From: Nymphaea colorata
Taxonomy: Eukaryota; Streptophyta; Magnoliopsida; Nymphaeales; Nymphaeaceae
Assembly: GCF_008831285.2 (NCBI RefSeq)
Contig: NC_045145.1
Span: forward strand, 19,050,040 to 19,114,039
Reading direction: 5' to 3'
DNA length: 64,000 bases
Part shown: piece after piece, positions 46,444-59,873 of the stretch
How the letters are laid out: every line of letters starts with the position of its first letter
How positions within the stretch are numbered: position 1 is the stretch's first letter
Position numbers and translations under genes: made by a program
Notes under the pieces: model-generated
Seen by the model: the letters and a program-made list of their open reading frames with translations, nothing else
Told to the model about the DNA's origin: nothing
Databases searched by the model: none

Positions 46444-49400
46444 GGGCGCATATTCTTTTACTTTTCTATAATAACTGCTAAAAGAAAAGCGAGGAGGAAA
46501 TTCGCGGTTCTTTGAAGCGTCCAAGACTCAAAATCCTTATTTTTCCAAGCTAACGCAAGTTATTATCAGTTCATTTTTATGTGAGGAAGATAAAAGGTTT
46601 ATTGATTAAATGGTTTTTGAAAAAGAAAGGAATTATGAATTATAAAAAGGCTGACGTAACCTTTAAAAAGAAGAAGAAAAATTCCCTTTTTCTGCTTCCA
46701 CCATCCCGCTCGCGACTCGTCGGCCGGCGACGGAAAAACTAGGTACCGCGTAGTGGGGACCACACAGAGTTCTGCTGAGTCAGCAGTTCAGTACACGAGT
46801 CTTTCTCTTATTGGCCGAGAGGGAGTAGCATCGCTGTCCACGTGGACCTTCTTGAGTTTTTTTTTTCTGAAAAAGGATTTCATATCTTGCGGGGGAGGAA
46901 GCTTCTAGATCCACGGGAGAAGGCCGAGTCCAACAACGCGGGCCGACTGCGTCCTATTCCCGGCGGCCGACAACCATTTCTTTAATTTTTTTTTTTTTTC
47001 ATTTTTTTAGTGAGCGGGATGTACGAAAGTTGACGTTTTCCCATTTTCTTTTCACGTCGAAAAATCAGTTTCTTTTTAAATTGTTTTAGATGAACAAAAG
47101 AAGTAATTCATTTTATGAGAGTTGAGGAGGGTTTTGAGATGGTGGTTTTATCATACTTCAACTTGTATATTAATACCACAAAAGTATAATTTTTTAATCA
47201 TTAAAAAGTTTTAAAGGAAGTGAATGTGAATCTACGTTGATGGCACAAGATCCGACTAGGTGACAACAGGAATTGCTCGAGCCAACTTGGGTCACTAAAA
47301 AAGCCTAAAGGTTGGCCCGATTCAACCCTGACTCGCTCGTGATTTACATTATGGTTATTTTAAAACTCGACGAAACCAATGAGTCAACTGGCTAGCTGAT
47401 CTTATGACCTCGTCGATGGATCTGAATCTGAGTCAAGGGTTTATCAACTATGCTTAGAGTCGAGTCTAATGAAAAGGAGAGGGTTTGGAATCCGACGGTC
47501 CTCTTACGGTAGGCAGGACTGAAACCATTTTTTGGTCAAAGATTCGCCCAAAATCACAACAGCAAAGCATCAAAACCATGAGTGAACGTGACAAAGCAAC
47601 TGCCATGCAGAAGTGGCGTGTCTTTCTTCGCTAACGCAATCTAAGAACCACGCGGACGTCGCCAGTAGTAGCCATCGAGGAGACTCCCACCAACTTCCGG
47701 TCGCCCAAATGATATTTTAAAGGCAGAGCAGAGAATAACTCAATCGACAACTTCCTCCAATAAAAACACTTTGATAGACCCCACCGGATTTGAGAAGACC
47801 CACTTACGAATTTGATTCTGGAAAATTAAAAGGAAATACAAGTAATTCGGTAGATGGTAGATCCCGCAGAATCCAAACGATATGCATTTTCTAGCCAACA
47901 GAATGACAGGAACCAGAACTTGAGGAGCGTTCAACTTGACACTCTGTACATACTCCTCTTACCAGCTGTTCCAACTACATATCAAGCATCTACAGATTCT
48001 ACACGACAACTTGCAGCCCGGTTCGCTTTAAAGTCAGATCTTCCACCATCTATTAACAGTAATCGAAGAACGGTAATCAAAGAATTTTGAAGCCGACAAA
48101 GACCATTAACATTGTTGGCAATTTCAAGAAAAGTCTTTTTCTATAGCATCATATGGGCCTCTGGTTAAATATTTGAATTAAAAGAATGTACTTCTTCTAC
48201 TAATTAAAGTACCTTGTTTAATGGATGTAAATCTCAGGTGCACCCATACCTGCGTCAAATGTCTAAGAAATTGCTCTAACAACGTTATTCTGCAGATGTC
48301 CTACCATAAACTATTCCTGAAACGTTTTCCAACCACAGGAAGATCTAACCTTCCTGAAGCACACAGAGAGAGAGAGAGAGAAGAGAGGTACTGGTTATGT
48401 CACATGGATACACCGAAAAGGGCGTCAGATAGTCATGATCTTCTGCACACAGCCATTAATGGTTAACATCAACCAAAGCCGATGCCATCAATATTGTTTC
48501 CGGCCGACAGAGGCCGATCAGAAGAACTGAAATTTTCATTATTTTACTGTTTTCAGTTTAAAGTATTCTTTTAAATGTAGAAATATGAAAAGGAGCGACA
48601 TGGTCGGACCGATATCGGCTTATACTGCTCCCTCCTTCGATCATGGGGACAGGCAGGTGATGTTATTAGTTACTTGAGAAGATCATGTATCAGAAAGGGT
48701 GAGGAGCAGGAATCAGGAATATTTACAGTATAGTGCAGTCTCTGACCAAAATAGTCAATCTGGGAAAGCCTGAAAAGTCTGAAGGATACTTCATGACCTT
48801 CCGATGGATGTGTCGGTCAATATTAAAGCCATGGAAACCTCTAATATTGTAGATGAAGAACTTGTATCTCTACTGCAGAGATTTGGCTGTTTTTCGCTTT
48901 GATTCAGTTTGCTGTTTGCTTGTTAGAAGACGAGCAATATTTCGTGAAAACGAAAGAGTCTAAGGTAATATAGGATCAAGATGAGTAAGATGAAGCTTAA
49001 ATGGGAGAGGAAGCCGAGAAAATAATGTGAAGGGTAAAGCTTAGATTCACCTTTTAAGGTAAGTGTTAAAATGCAAGCATGTAGGATGCAAAAGCATGTC
49101 TATAAGCTAGCGAAGGTGGTTATATATGCCGTCGCCGTGTATGAAATTTCATTTGCCATTTTAATAATAACAAAAAATGCCCATGATTAATACTATGATA
49201 CCTAAAAATTTAGTCTCATATTGAATATTGTTATGAGAGATCTTGAAAGCCTTATAAAAATGGTTGCTAAATAGTTGGTTGTCTTTGTTTTGGAGTTGAA
49301 GTCCGAAATTGCTAAGGGATGGATTTGAATCTGCCAAACCAAGGGTTTGATCCCAAGAGTGGGTCAAGTTTTGTTTCATCCACGATAGCCAGATTTGGTA

Positions 49401-50529
49401 ATGAACATAGATAATTCTTCTGAGCCTAGGAGTGGGTCAGTCGTTAGAATGGTATCAAAGTACGGTTCAACGCTTAGACCTAAGTTCCCATGCAACTTTT
49501 TGCAGTTTAACTCATTTCGATCCAAGATTTTTTATGCTACGGTCTATCTAAGTTGTTGATTTTTCACGGGGTCTTAAAAGAATAAGTATGTGCCTAAAAA
49601 TAATTAATATACCCTTCTACCAAATATACCATGAGTAAACACACCCATGATCAATTTAAAATTAATGACTAAGAAACACATATTTCATATATACAATTGT
49701 TGCAGGGGCAAACTAAAAGGAGTACTGATCATAACTGGATCATCATCAGTAAATCAATTAGGAAGTAAGGAACTTCCTTTGAATGTGAAAGATGTAACAA
49801 ATTTCTCCAAGCTTCTTCTTCATTGTAGCATAATTGTTGACTCAAAAGACACAAATTTCTCTAGTGGCCATGCATGGGCTACTTACTTGCCACAGACAAA
49901 TAAAAAAGAAATGGTGACATATTCGGCCTACTAGTAAAATCAATCGGAATGAATGGAGCAAGGAGCTCGATTAGTCCAACGGTGTGATCTAATCAAATAC
50001 CTTAATGCACTACGTGAATTTTGATACTATAGCTTTTTATATGTTAGCTATATTGAGGACAACTCCAACAGTCATCCTGAGGATAAAATTACTCGCGATC
50101 CCAATATTGATGCTACTGATAACTCCGCTAAGGAAAGTAGTGTCTGCTGTTACTGATCAGTACTTTAATAATGTTATACAAATGGTAATCATGTAGCAGA
50201 TCATTTAAGAAATATTCCTCAGGTCACTGACCTTAATGTAGTTGAGTGAAGATAAGGTTCTGTGATGCATAAAATGAGACACTGGTTGAATGAAAAATAT
50301 AGTCTGCAGCTATCATAAGCTGAACCACGTAAACTTGTTACTTGTGTTTCCTCTATTTGTCGTATTTTTCTCTTTAAGATAAACTATCTTACGGGAATAA
50401 GAATGTGGAATAAGGGTACTTTCTTGGATAATGCATCCAAACGAAATGGCTTTTACCTTGTGAAATGTGATGCACATATCTATATTCGTCTTAGAAATAA
50501 TATTGACGTGCAAACCAAATAATTCGAAA

Positions 50530-50823
50530 ATATTTGATATCAAGACCACTAGACAAGAGTTGAAACCACTTCACAAATTATTGCCAAGTTGGTGTTTATT
50601 GCTCATTAAGCTTTTCTCTCTTCAACTCCTAACTTTCATGGAGTAGTCCAGGAACCTCTTCAAGAAAATAAATTCCATAATATTTTATATCAACACCACT
50701 ACCACTAGATAAGAATTGAAAACATGTCACAAATTATTGCCAAGTTCGTGTTTATTACTCGTTAAGCTTTTCACTTTTGAACTCCTAATTTCATTGAGTA
50801 GTCCAGGAACCTCGTCAAGAGAA
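50530..50823. repeat. Two-copy 150-bp diverged tandem duplication
   Basis: Units at about 50530-50679 and 50680-50823 share acaaattattgccaagtt, gtgtttatt, aagcttttc and gtagtccaggaacctc blocks in the same order. Substitutions and small indels put it well before the identical duplication in FBL15. Confidence 0.85.
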
Positions 50824-51809
50824 ATACAAAAACTCGCTTAAAATCAAAATCCAGCCAATTGTTTAATTTTCTCTGTTTCAAAATTCAAGCCCATATTTCA
50901 TTCTCCCCTTTCTGCAAATCAATTTGGTCTACTATTATGGAAAACAAACGAGAAGGAAATGTGTAGAAATTCAGTCACATTGAACGGTGAATTTCAATAT
51001 TGAAGTTCTTGTTCTGTTTCTTCTCTAGTCTACCATGGTAGTACAATGCACTAATGACCTTCCTATCACTTACCCAGCAACCTATTATGGTGTGTTCTTG
51101 TCGCAATATCTAACTATTAGGATTCATTGCTGTCATAAATTTTTCTTCTACAATTGCAGATAATAACAAAGGCCACTATTCCTTTTGGGCTACTCCAAAT
51201 TCAACCACATATACGATACAAAACAAGAAAGCAGTATACATCTCCTTTCCTGTTTCATTTTAGTAGTCCCACTAGCAGATCGATGTTAATTTGTTCCTCA
51301 TGTAAGTGACATAGCCAAACAATTTGATCTCTTTGATCGGTCAAACTTTGCCTGCACCTTAACCTACAGTGTTGTACAAAGTATCAACTCAGTATTTGAG
51401 CGCAATGCTATACGTACTTGGCTAGCTTACATGAAGGAGATCAAGCTCAAGAGGGTTGCTGTAATGGGTAGGGCTTCCATTTTCGAGAATGTCAAGAGAA
51501 CTGTGTGTACAAAAACCATGAAAGACATGGCCTAAGCTAAAGGACCTTGAGGGGAAAATGGACCTTAAAGTTTCACAGTACCGTGAGTGCAAGTGAGTCG
51601 TATTAGTGCCTTGTACAGCAATCGAGAAAACATACGCATTTTACCCTCAGCGAAATGAAAAGGCGACGGCAAGAACAGGTTTGAGATCATTCGGAAGAGA
51701 GAACATGTGTTTCCCCTGTGGAGCATGTACTGACCATGCTGCTCAGGTCAGATTCTTGGTCCAAAAGAGCAGAAAATAGATTAAGCAGAACAGCTGAAGT
51801 TGTTCTTAC

Positions 51810-52018
51810 CTCTGCACGTGTTTGCCCAAGTTGCAGCCATTGATCAGGGAGACAGAAATGGAAATGGATTCTTCTTCTTCTCCATCGCCTTTGCCTCCCC
51901 TGTGGTGGAAGGTTACTGAGTTGGGTAGGAGGGAGTGGTGATTGGTGCCGCCTCCAGCCGAGGCCTGGTTCGGGCAAGTGAATGATGCGCTCGGGACCAT
52001 CATCAAAGCCATTCGCAT
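51810..52018 (-). CDS. Candidate first coding exon of an unidentified gene divergent from bL12m
   Basis: Not recognised. The minus strand has an ATG at 52018 followed by 69 open codons. The peptide is serine/asparagine-rich, starts MRMALMMVPSASFTCPN and carries an acidic GDGEEEES patch, then SISISVSLINGCNLGKHVQ. The frame stops exactly at CAGAG/GTAAGAAC, a near-consensus plant splice donor, which suggests a real 5' exon. The hydrophobic, hydroxylated start could be an organelle-targeting peptide. I cannot identify downstream exons in 49000-51800 with confidence. A chance frame in a GC-rich island is the alternative. Confidence 0.25.
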
Positions 52019-52621
52019 GGCGAGCTACGGAACGCCAAGGCAGAGACTACAGGCCATCACTAATGCCATAACTCCCTCCCCTTCGTTTCTTCTCCCTTCT
52101 TCCCTCCTTTTCCTCGCGGGAAGCAACGTGGCGGCTACATTGGTCGAGAATGGCGTGCACGTATATTTGGGTCAAGGACCAAGACAGGGGATGAGATGAG
52201 CTACCGTGCCTGCCCAGATGGAGCTCACTTGGCCTTGCACCAGGTTTGAGCTCAAATTGGTGAGTCAAGTGCTTGGATGTAGTCAAGGGCACAAATTGGC
52301 TTTGCTGAACCGTTCCTACCAACTTGCATATGCTTTTCCAATGGATCAATGGAGCCATTGTTGAAATTTGTTGATTGGTCCGGTTTCATTTCAGGCGTTT
52401 GATGGCAAAGATATACATTCAGAAGTAATTTATAACTTGGAACATAAGAAAACGAAGGGTTGGATGAAAGTTTCAGCAATGGCAAAGTCTCGCTCGCTCA
52501 AGACCCTGTGTTTTGTGTGCGTTTGATTATAAGAAATGGAACGCCCCAGACAACCGTGTGTTCTTGGTGTCCTTGCTTGCCTTTCAACTGCGCGGTGGCG
52601 GAGGGGCGCTCGCAAGTCACG

Positions 52622-53203
52622 ATGAACAGAATCAACGCAGCGAGGGCCTTGCTCTCGTCGGCGGCAGCATCTTCCTGGCGAGTTCGCCTGCTTACGACCC
52701 GCAGCAACTTCCCCGACGCCAAGACCTACAAACCCAAACGCTACAAGCTGCCGCCCTTTTACGACCCCTACGGCCCGCGGGCCCCTCCCTCCGACAAGGT
52801 CCTCCGCCTCGCCGAACGCATAGCATCTCTCTCCCCCGAGGAGCTCGAGCAGTTCGGCCCTTGCCTCAGTGAGCGGATTCGTGCACCCCGCCTCCAGCAC
52901 GTCTCCGGCTCCGAAGCTGCCGCTGCCGCTGCCGCCGGGGGAATGGCCGCATCCGCCGCCGGTGAGGAGAAGAAGGCCGCCGTGGAGAAGACGGCTTTCG
53001 ACGTCAAGCTGGAGAAGTTCGACGCGGCCTCCAAGATCAAGGTTATAAAGGAGGTTAGGGCGTTCACCAATCTGGGGCTGAAGGAAGCGAAGGAGCTCGT
53101 GGAGAAGGCTCCCGTTGTGTTGAAGCAGGGCGTCAGCAAGGAAGAGGCCAACGACATCTTGGAGAAGATCAAGAGCGCGGGTGGCGTAGCCGTGATGGAG
53201 TGA
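52622..53203 (+). CDS. MRPL12: Mitochondrial large-subunit ribosomal protein bL12m (L7/L12 family)
   Basis: Stalk protein of the mitochondrial ribosome that recruits translation GTPases. The 193-residue product comes from one exon. An arginine- and serine-rich, acid-free N-terminus (residues 1 to about 29, [19 protein letters not shown]) is a typical mitochondrial presequence. An alpha-helical dimerisation segment lies at about 57-86 ([20 protein letters not shown]), followed by an alanine-rich flexible hinge at about 99-113. The L7/L12 C-terminal domain covers 124-193, with [34 protein letters not shown] and a closing [14 protein letters not shown]. The frame is open upstream to 52460, but the Met at 52622 is the one that yields the presequence directly. 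The coding sequence is markedly GC-rich. Chloroplast L12 is less likely, because the [17 protein letters not shown] segment after the presequence is seen in the plant mitochondrial type. Confidence 0.93.
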   Translation: MNRINAARALLSSAAASSWRVRLLTTRSNFPDAKTYKPKRYKLPPFYDPYGPRAPPSDKVLRLAERIASLSPEELEQFGPCLSERIRAPRLQHVSGSEAAAAAAAGGMAASAAGEEKKAAVEKTAFDVKLEKFDAASKIKVIKEVRAFTNLGLKEAKELVEKAPVVLKQGVSKEEANDILEKIKSAGGVAVME

Positions 53204-54733
53204 AGCTAACTTCGAGCAAGGTCGGTGTTCGTCCCAACTGGTTTCTGGGTTCCCATAATGCTTTGAATTGTATGAAATTCAAGCAAATTATCTCGGTTGT
53301 TTCCTGATCAGTTGCTGTAGCTTGTAATGATGTCGTGGTCGTTTTTTCGTCCACTGATCGAGAAATTTGAATTGATGAAATGGAGAGGAAATTGAGGATT
53401 TTGTTGAGGAACTGCCGGAGTTTTCTTTTTCTTTAGAATGCGGGGATAGAATTGAGGGCAATGGGGTTTGGGTTCTTCTTCCATCAACTATTTCTACATT
53501 GTGGACAAGTTGGTGCGACGGCATTGTTGTCTCTCGTCTTTATTAGTGACAGCAGGATGGCTCCTATCGTGGATGTTATCCTTGTGAAACTTCTAATAAT
53601 CAACGTTATGCTTGGCTATGTTAAGTTGGCGACTAATTCGAACTCTATGAATGGATTCCTACAAAGTTCTTGAGGAGTTAAATTGATGCCCACTCCAGTA
53701 TGTGTGCTGTCCAGCAACAGGTGCCCCGTTGCTTTGAGTTTTCGTCTGGTTTACATTCTTTCTGTAAACAAGAAACATGCTTAGTTGTCTGGCCCATTGC
53801 TTGTTTCTAATTTCCTGGTTTTCATGTTCGATGAAATGTTGGAAATGCTGCTAAATCTCTGGCTTCTGTGGCTTACTCATTCCCTGTTCGCTTATGCTGT
53901 TCGCACAGTGATTTCTATAAATACCTAGTGCACTACTAGAAGTTACAAAGTCTCGAGGCCAGTAAGAAATAGACTGTGCCTCATCATAATACGCAAAGAA
54001 AAGCATCAATAACCTGGTAGCTCAAATCCTAGAATAAACATAGCTTAAGTCATCAGATTGCTGTTGAAGCATATAAAATCACCGGGTGTTGTGTTTGCCG
54101 TAGGTTAGGTTTGAGTTCATGAGGTGTCACTCCACACCAACAACATGAAAACAGGCATCATATGAGTCCGGTAACTAATAGTTAGCACTGAGGACCATGA
54201 TGAAATAATAAGGATTTTAAAATGGGTAATATCTCAGGTTTCTATCTTTAGATGAGGTTTTACTGGAAAAACATTGTTTAAAAATTTGATTTCCTGCATA
54301 TGGGGTGGGGATACAACCTGGTGATGGTTAATATTTTACCAGTGGACCACCTTTTTCTTTTTCCCCCAGTTATACAAAAAGTAGCAGTATGTCATCAATT
54401 ACGTGACGGTGCTTATGACAGGAGCTGTCTTTTTTTAGCCCTCTTAGTTCACAAAGGTCTGGGAACGTGTCGTCTTGTCAATATATGGAGATACAACTTG
54501 GTGATTGTGTTCCATTAGGATCTCCCTCTTTGCTGCTCCTAGTACTACAAATCGATGTGATTAACTATCTATCTCTCCCTTTGCCACTCCTAGTACTACA
54601 AAGGAATGTGATCAAGACAATCTGAATCCTGTGTAGCATGGGTATATGTGCTCCTTATGGTCTATAAGGAGTTGGAGGTAAGGCCAGAAAAACATAAGAG
54701 GAGGAATAAAAACAGAACACAGTATGTGACTAA

Positions 54734-54991
54734 AAGTAGAAAGCTGTCACGATTAGTAGTGGAGATTTGGGAAATCATGTATGAATATACCAGCATTGAA
54801 GAAAAGTATGTTAAATCATGTGAAACATGGATATTAATGAGGTAAGGGCTTTTGAAAACTAAGTAGAAATCTGTCATGATTAATAGTGGAGGATTTGGGA
54901 ATTCACATATAGTCATGTACTAGCATTGAAGAAAAATATGTTAAATCATGTGAAACATAGATATTAATGGAGGTAAGGGTTTCTGAAAACT
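54734..54991. repeat. Two-copy 127-bp tandem duplication
   Basis: Units begin with aagtagaaa at 54734 and 54861 and share attagtagtgg-like, agcattgaagaaaa, tatgttaaatcatgtgaaaca and atattaatg blocks. There are about a dozen differences. Confidence 0.85.
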
Positions 54992-55549
54992 AAATATCCC
55001 TATCCTAAAAAGTCTATACATAGTGGGAGATGGACACAAGAGGAATGGTTGAGTAGACAAGTTATAATTTCTAGTCCTTCCTTGATGAAGTTTATGTTAC
55101 CCATGCATTTTCTTTTAAGTTTAGAATATATTTTATTCTTCTTCTTCTCTTTTCCCCTCTCATTTCTTTATTCCCTTTGGCCTGACTAAGACCAATTACT
55201 CAAGCCTAGGCACTACCAAACCCATGACTACGCCATTGTGGGGGACTGTGATGGTTAGGTGCTGTTGCTGCTTCTAAAATATGGTTTTTGACATAATAGG
55301 TAAGTGTAGAATGTAACTATGAGCAAAGAACATCAGAAAAGATATGCTTGGTTGTGGAAATAAACATCATGGAACCTTGTTGTGTTCACACTGGACATTG
55401 TTGTTAATAGAAATTACTTTGTTGCAGGTGTCATAATGGATAAGAATAATGTTATTACTTGATACATTACGAGAAAGAAAGGCTAGATCAAGTTTTACAT
55501 TTAATGTAATCTAGCAGCTTTTTATTTTGCATGTTCAGTAATTATATAG

Positions 55550-55556
<7 letters not shown>

Positions 55557-55580
<24 letters not shown>
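55557..55580. repeat. (TG)12 microsatellite
   Basis: Uninterrupted tg dinucleotides following a short ta stretch. Confidence 0.95.
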
Positions 55581-55581
<1 letters not shown>

Positions 55582-57044
55582 TTTTCTTCTCTACTATGAC
55601 TTCCATGGAGAGTCCTGGGACATGTTACCTCAAGGTGCTTGGTAGAGCATAAAGTAGCCCCATATTGCTTATTGTTTTAGCCATCATACTTGTGGGGATT
55701 TTTACAAGATACATCTGGAACATTTTTTCTGTTTCTCAAGTGATGAACCTCATATACTTCTTACTTCACCGTGGTCAGGAAATATCTTAAATGTTTTCTT
55801 TTTTAATTTTATATGTTGTTCTCCAAATGGTTAGTTGTAGCTGTCCAATCTTCAACTAGCCTTCATTTAACTAACCTCGTTTTCTTTTAAAAATTTTAAA
55901 CTCCAAAGGTCAGCCAGCTGTACACTATGGTGTTACTGAATTTCTTACTCAGGTAATGGGCGAATTTCAGGGCAGTTGAATAACCACGGAACGGCAGAAC
56001 ATGAACTCTCCCAGTCCACGGCGTGCATTGCCTAACAAATGTGTGCATGCAGGAAGAGCACCCGAGTGTTCCCATGTCCTGTGTAATGTAGTTTTGGTCC
56101 CCTTCCTTTGTGCAGTAAACAGACACCTGCATCTGTTCACCTGTTCTGCCAACACGAGGAACGAGCTGTCCAGTGTTCAGTTCCTTGTGTCCCACAGAAC
56201 TGTTTGTAAACACCTTTCTTGTTTCCCTAAATCTGTCTGGAGTAGTCATAACTCATATCTACCTTCCCCCATGCCCAGCTATGAAGGTTTATGTTTGTTA
56301 AGAGGTGCCAAGTCCAGAGGCCTTTTAGCTGTTCATGAGTCTCTGTTTTGAAAGGTATCTCATGTTGATGTTATGTAATTTCACATTCTTTCAGTTGGTT
56401 TAGATGAACTGAACTTGGGACTATGCTAGCAGTGCTGCCTACCAGCTATTGAAATTTAGTTGACGAAGCCTCTAAAGCAAGAAATAAGGTCTTTGACCAT
56501 GTTGATGTTAAAGCCTTCTAAAGATACTTCTGAGATTTAGTGAACATACCGTCTTGTAAACAATACCTTCTGCTTTAGTATCCTATTGCTCGTTAATGAG
56601 GTCAAGATCTGACATTGTCACGGCACTTCTGGAAGTTGTGATTAATTACTTATCTTCTATTCTCAACATACGTGGAACCTCTAACATGAGGTAGTCTCCA
56701 TTCTATCCGTCATGGCAGGTGCAATATGTTTTTCTTTGCTGAGTACAGTGAATATTTCAATTAAGATTCTGTTGTCTATGTTTTATTCTTTGGCTTAATC
56801 TTGATGCTGCCTGCAACTTTAAATAGAACGGTAGCATCTAGTTACCTTCTCCACTTGTCCATGTCATTGAAAAATCTTTCCTTCCATACAAGCACTTGGT
56901 TGTTTTCAAAAGCAGCATGCAAGGTTCAGCGTTTTTCATCTCTTTTTCTCTTCGAATGCCAAGATGGGATCTGGAGTTTCCTTAAACCAGTTGATAAGGT
57001 ATAGAGCATACTATTTTCTTTCTACCTCACCAGCAGTGACCAGC

Positions 57045-57132
57045 AGTCGTCAAACATCTAACATGGTGCAACCTCTATAAACCTCTCAAACCTTAGGACT
57101 TTTACAGTCGTCAAACATCTAACATGGTGCAA
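57045..57132. repeat. 27-bp direct repeat, period 61
   Basis: The bases agtcgtcaaacatctaacat plus ggtgcaa occur at 57045-57071 and 57106-57132 without change. Confidence 0.9.
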
Positions 57133-59873
57133 TTTCCAGAACATATTCTGCTTTGCAGGTTGGGGAGGAGGATTTCTTTTTACCTGTTTGTGTCTTTTTA
57201 TCCCCTTTTGTCAGTCGTTACTAGTTACTACTGTAATAATAATATGTATACCGCATACTCTTGGTCCTGCCAAAGTGCAATGGGGCGGTGGTTCCTCCAC
57301 TTGTGGGAGAGCACTTGTAAGTGGTTTTGCGGTAGAGCTCTAAAGCTAAAGCTGACTTGGATACTGGTCCACAGCTGATCTCGTCCTGTTCCAGCACTGC
57401 AGCAGCACAATTTCTGAGAATGGGTGGTGGTTAGACATAGAGTGGGCCTTGAAGCATTGATCTTCCTTTGTGGTTTGGCTGCTGCATCTTCTGTCGTTCT
57501 ATTTTCAACAGAGGATATGGAGTGATTTTTCAACCCGAACCTAACTTGGACAACTTCTCTGTCCTTTCTTCTCGACTGGACGGGACAGCTTTGGTGTTTG
57601 TTGGTTGTTGAGGAGGTGAGGCTAGGGTCGGTTATCCTGTTTTTGGTGTACTATTAAAAGAGATTGAATAGCAAACGTGGATATCCTCGATTCTACCTTC
57701 ATTTCTTATCATTATATCCAGCCATGAACTTAACTATGGGCCATTTCCGAGAGAGGTGGAACAGGGAAGCGGGATTTCCTGATACTATGTCTTCACCCCC
57801 CAGCGGATTCACCACAGAGAATTAAATGGGTGATCTGAACTCCGCTGTTTGATCAGTAAAATGAGTCGTTCCATGCTGTCCAATTGATTCGAAATCATCC
57901 TTTGGAATGAGAAGGACTGTAAGAGATAAAGGAACAGAGGATTTTGGCTTGTCAAAGGGGATGGAAAACTCGTCCTTCTTACTACCAGTTTAATTATTGT
58001 AAAGAAAAAAAAAATTAGAATGTTCTACTTCCATTACTAACCATCGCTACCATATGGTTCTTACCAGGCATACGTTTCAAGGTAATGGGGAGGCATTGGG
58101 CTCTTCTGCCATTCTTGAATCGAGTTAGTCAGTGCTCCGCTTGCTTACGAGAGCATAGAGTTAAGAGATTTTTGCTGCGGGTCTGCGACACTAACGAGGC
58201 GGAGAGACAGAGAGAGCATGGGTCCTTGAGAGCACATGAAAAATGTCTAAAATGCTACCCTGGAAATTGATTTGAGGTACTTATTTATTTGAAGAATGGA
58301 GTGGACCGCATTAATATAGATGAATTTTATGGTGCAACATCTTATCCCGGAAGTTTTATGCGTTGTGATCCATTCCATTTTTGCTGCTCTCTCTCCCTGT
58401 ATCTAAAACCAGGGCGAACATGTTTTTGGTGCTTCGTCTTTTCCCCCTCCATTTTCAAGGAAAAGTAGTTCGTCCCCGTGATGGTGAACAGTTTTTCAAA
58501 CAGGACTCTGTAATGACAACGGAATTGAGGAAAAAGAAAAAGCTTGTCTCTGTACTAAAAGAAGACGGACTTTTAAGTGTTCGTTCTAAAGTTTAACATC
58601 CGAAATCTGACTATTAGACACTTGATTGGAAGCGAAGATAATATTGTATATCTTTTAAAACTGTCGACGCGTGAGAATACTCTGGATGTCCGATGACACC
58701 AGCCATTCGGCGGGCCCCACACTTCAGAGGAATAATTTCCCGTCATATTTTTTTCAAAGGTGGGGTCCATTGCTTCTAGCTTTCTGCACTGCTGATGAGA
58801 TTCTTCGTACTTTTTGGTTTGACTTTGGTGTATGTAAGCAACTCTCGCTGGGGCCCACTGTTTGTCTCGTCGCTCCGGCTTTCTCACCTCACCTTCTAGT
58901 CAGAAGTAAGCCCAAAGAAAAAAAAAACGAAAAAGAGAACGATCATTAGGGATTTAAGTGTGTTTCACGTGAAGGAGCCTTCCCACGCGAGTGCATTCAA
59001 CCGCGAGATATTCTTCTTCATAATGTTTTACAAGGCGTGACAGATGTTTGTTTTTCACCATGGGCATCCAGGAAACGTTGATTCATGCAAATCTAGGTGT
59101 TTTATTAACAAATAATTCTATAAATTCGTCCCGACTTTTAAGGGATAGATTCACGAAATATTGTAACATTGTGGTGCCGTTCTTGTTAGTTGTATTTGAG
59201 CCTTACCCTGCAGATACAGAGAAGCAGTCATTTGGTCAGGATTGGTCTTTCATTATTCTTTGTTTTTCAACATGAATGTACCTCTTGTTGATCACTAATT
59301 TTTGAATGCTGTAAAATTCTGTCTGCGTTTGGCATTCCTTCTTCGGATAACCTATGCTTATTAATATTAGTGAACCATGCGACCATACAACAGTCAAATA
59401 AATTTAAGTATAAGAGAAAGCATTAAGCCATTAATAGTAGTTAAACATTTGGTGAGTACGGGCTGATACGCAGCAAGAGAAGGGGGCTAGATCGGCCAAT
59501 ATAAACCAATACGACCACTTATCAGTTCGTACATTCATATGATATATTTAAAAGTTTATTTTTTACCTTTCAGTTAATTTTTTATGATTAGTACGCCTCG
59601 ATACAGGCCTATGCATGTTGGGGATAAGCGCCGCTTTTCAAGGGCCATGAACATCGTCTTTCAAAGGTTGGGATACCAACCAAAGAATCTCTTTGAAAAT
59701 AGATCTCCGCTTTTCGCTGCATAGAAATTAAAGACACTATAACAACGGTTTCAGACCCATCAAAAATAAACATGTCCCTAAGCATCCAACTGTTGAGTGG
59801 CACATTTTCTTACAGTTTGTCACCTTTTTCTCGTTTACATGTCCGCAAGTAAAGCCTCTCTCCCTCCATGAAG

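Larger units (their letters stand above)
45232..51809. other. Gene-poor spacer between the O-fucosyltransferase and bL12m genes
   Basis: The first few hundred bases are the probable O-fucosyltransferase 5' leader and promoter. The remainder is AT-rich with no gene I can support. Included are a tcgcca-type hexamer stretch (46136-46170), a 20-bp direct repeat (46400-46443), a GA microsatellite (48364-48382) and a 150-bp tandem duplication (50530-50823). Around 49990-50150 one frame runs open for about 40 codons in an acidic, asparagine-rich stretch; it could be the decayed linker region of a retroelement pol, but no conserved domain accompanies it. Confidence 0.55.

Noticed and set aside
49990..50150. 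Possible retroelement pol remnant
   Set aside because: Only about 40 acidic codons are open, with no conserved protease, integrase or reverse transcriptase motif nearby.
52430..52900. 156-codon minus-strand frame overlapping bL12m
   Set aside because: It is a shadow of the GC-rich bL12m coding sequence with no recognisable domain.
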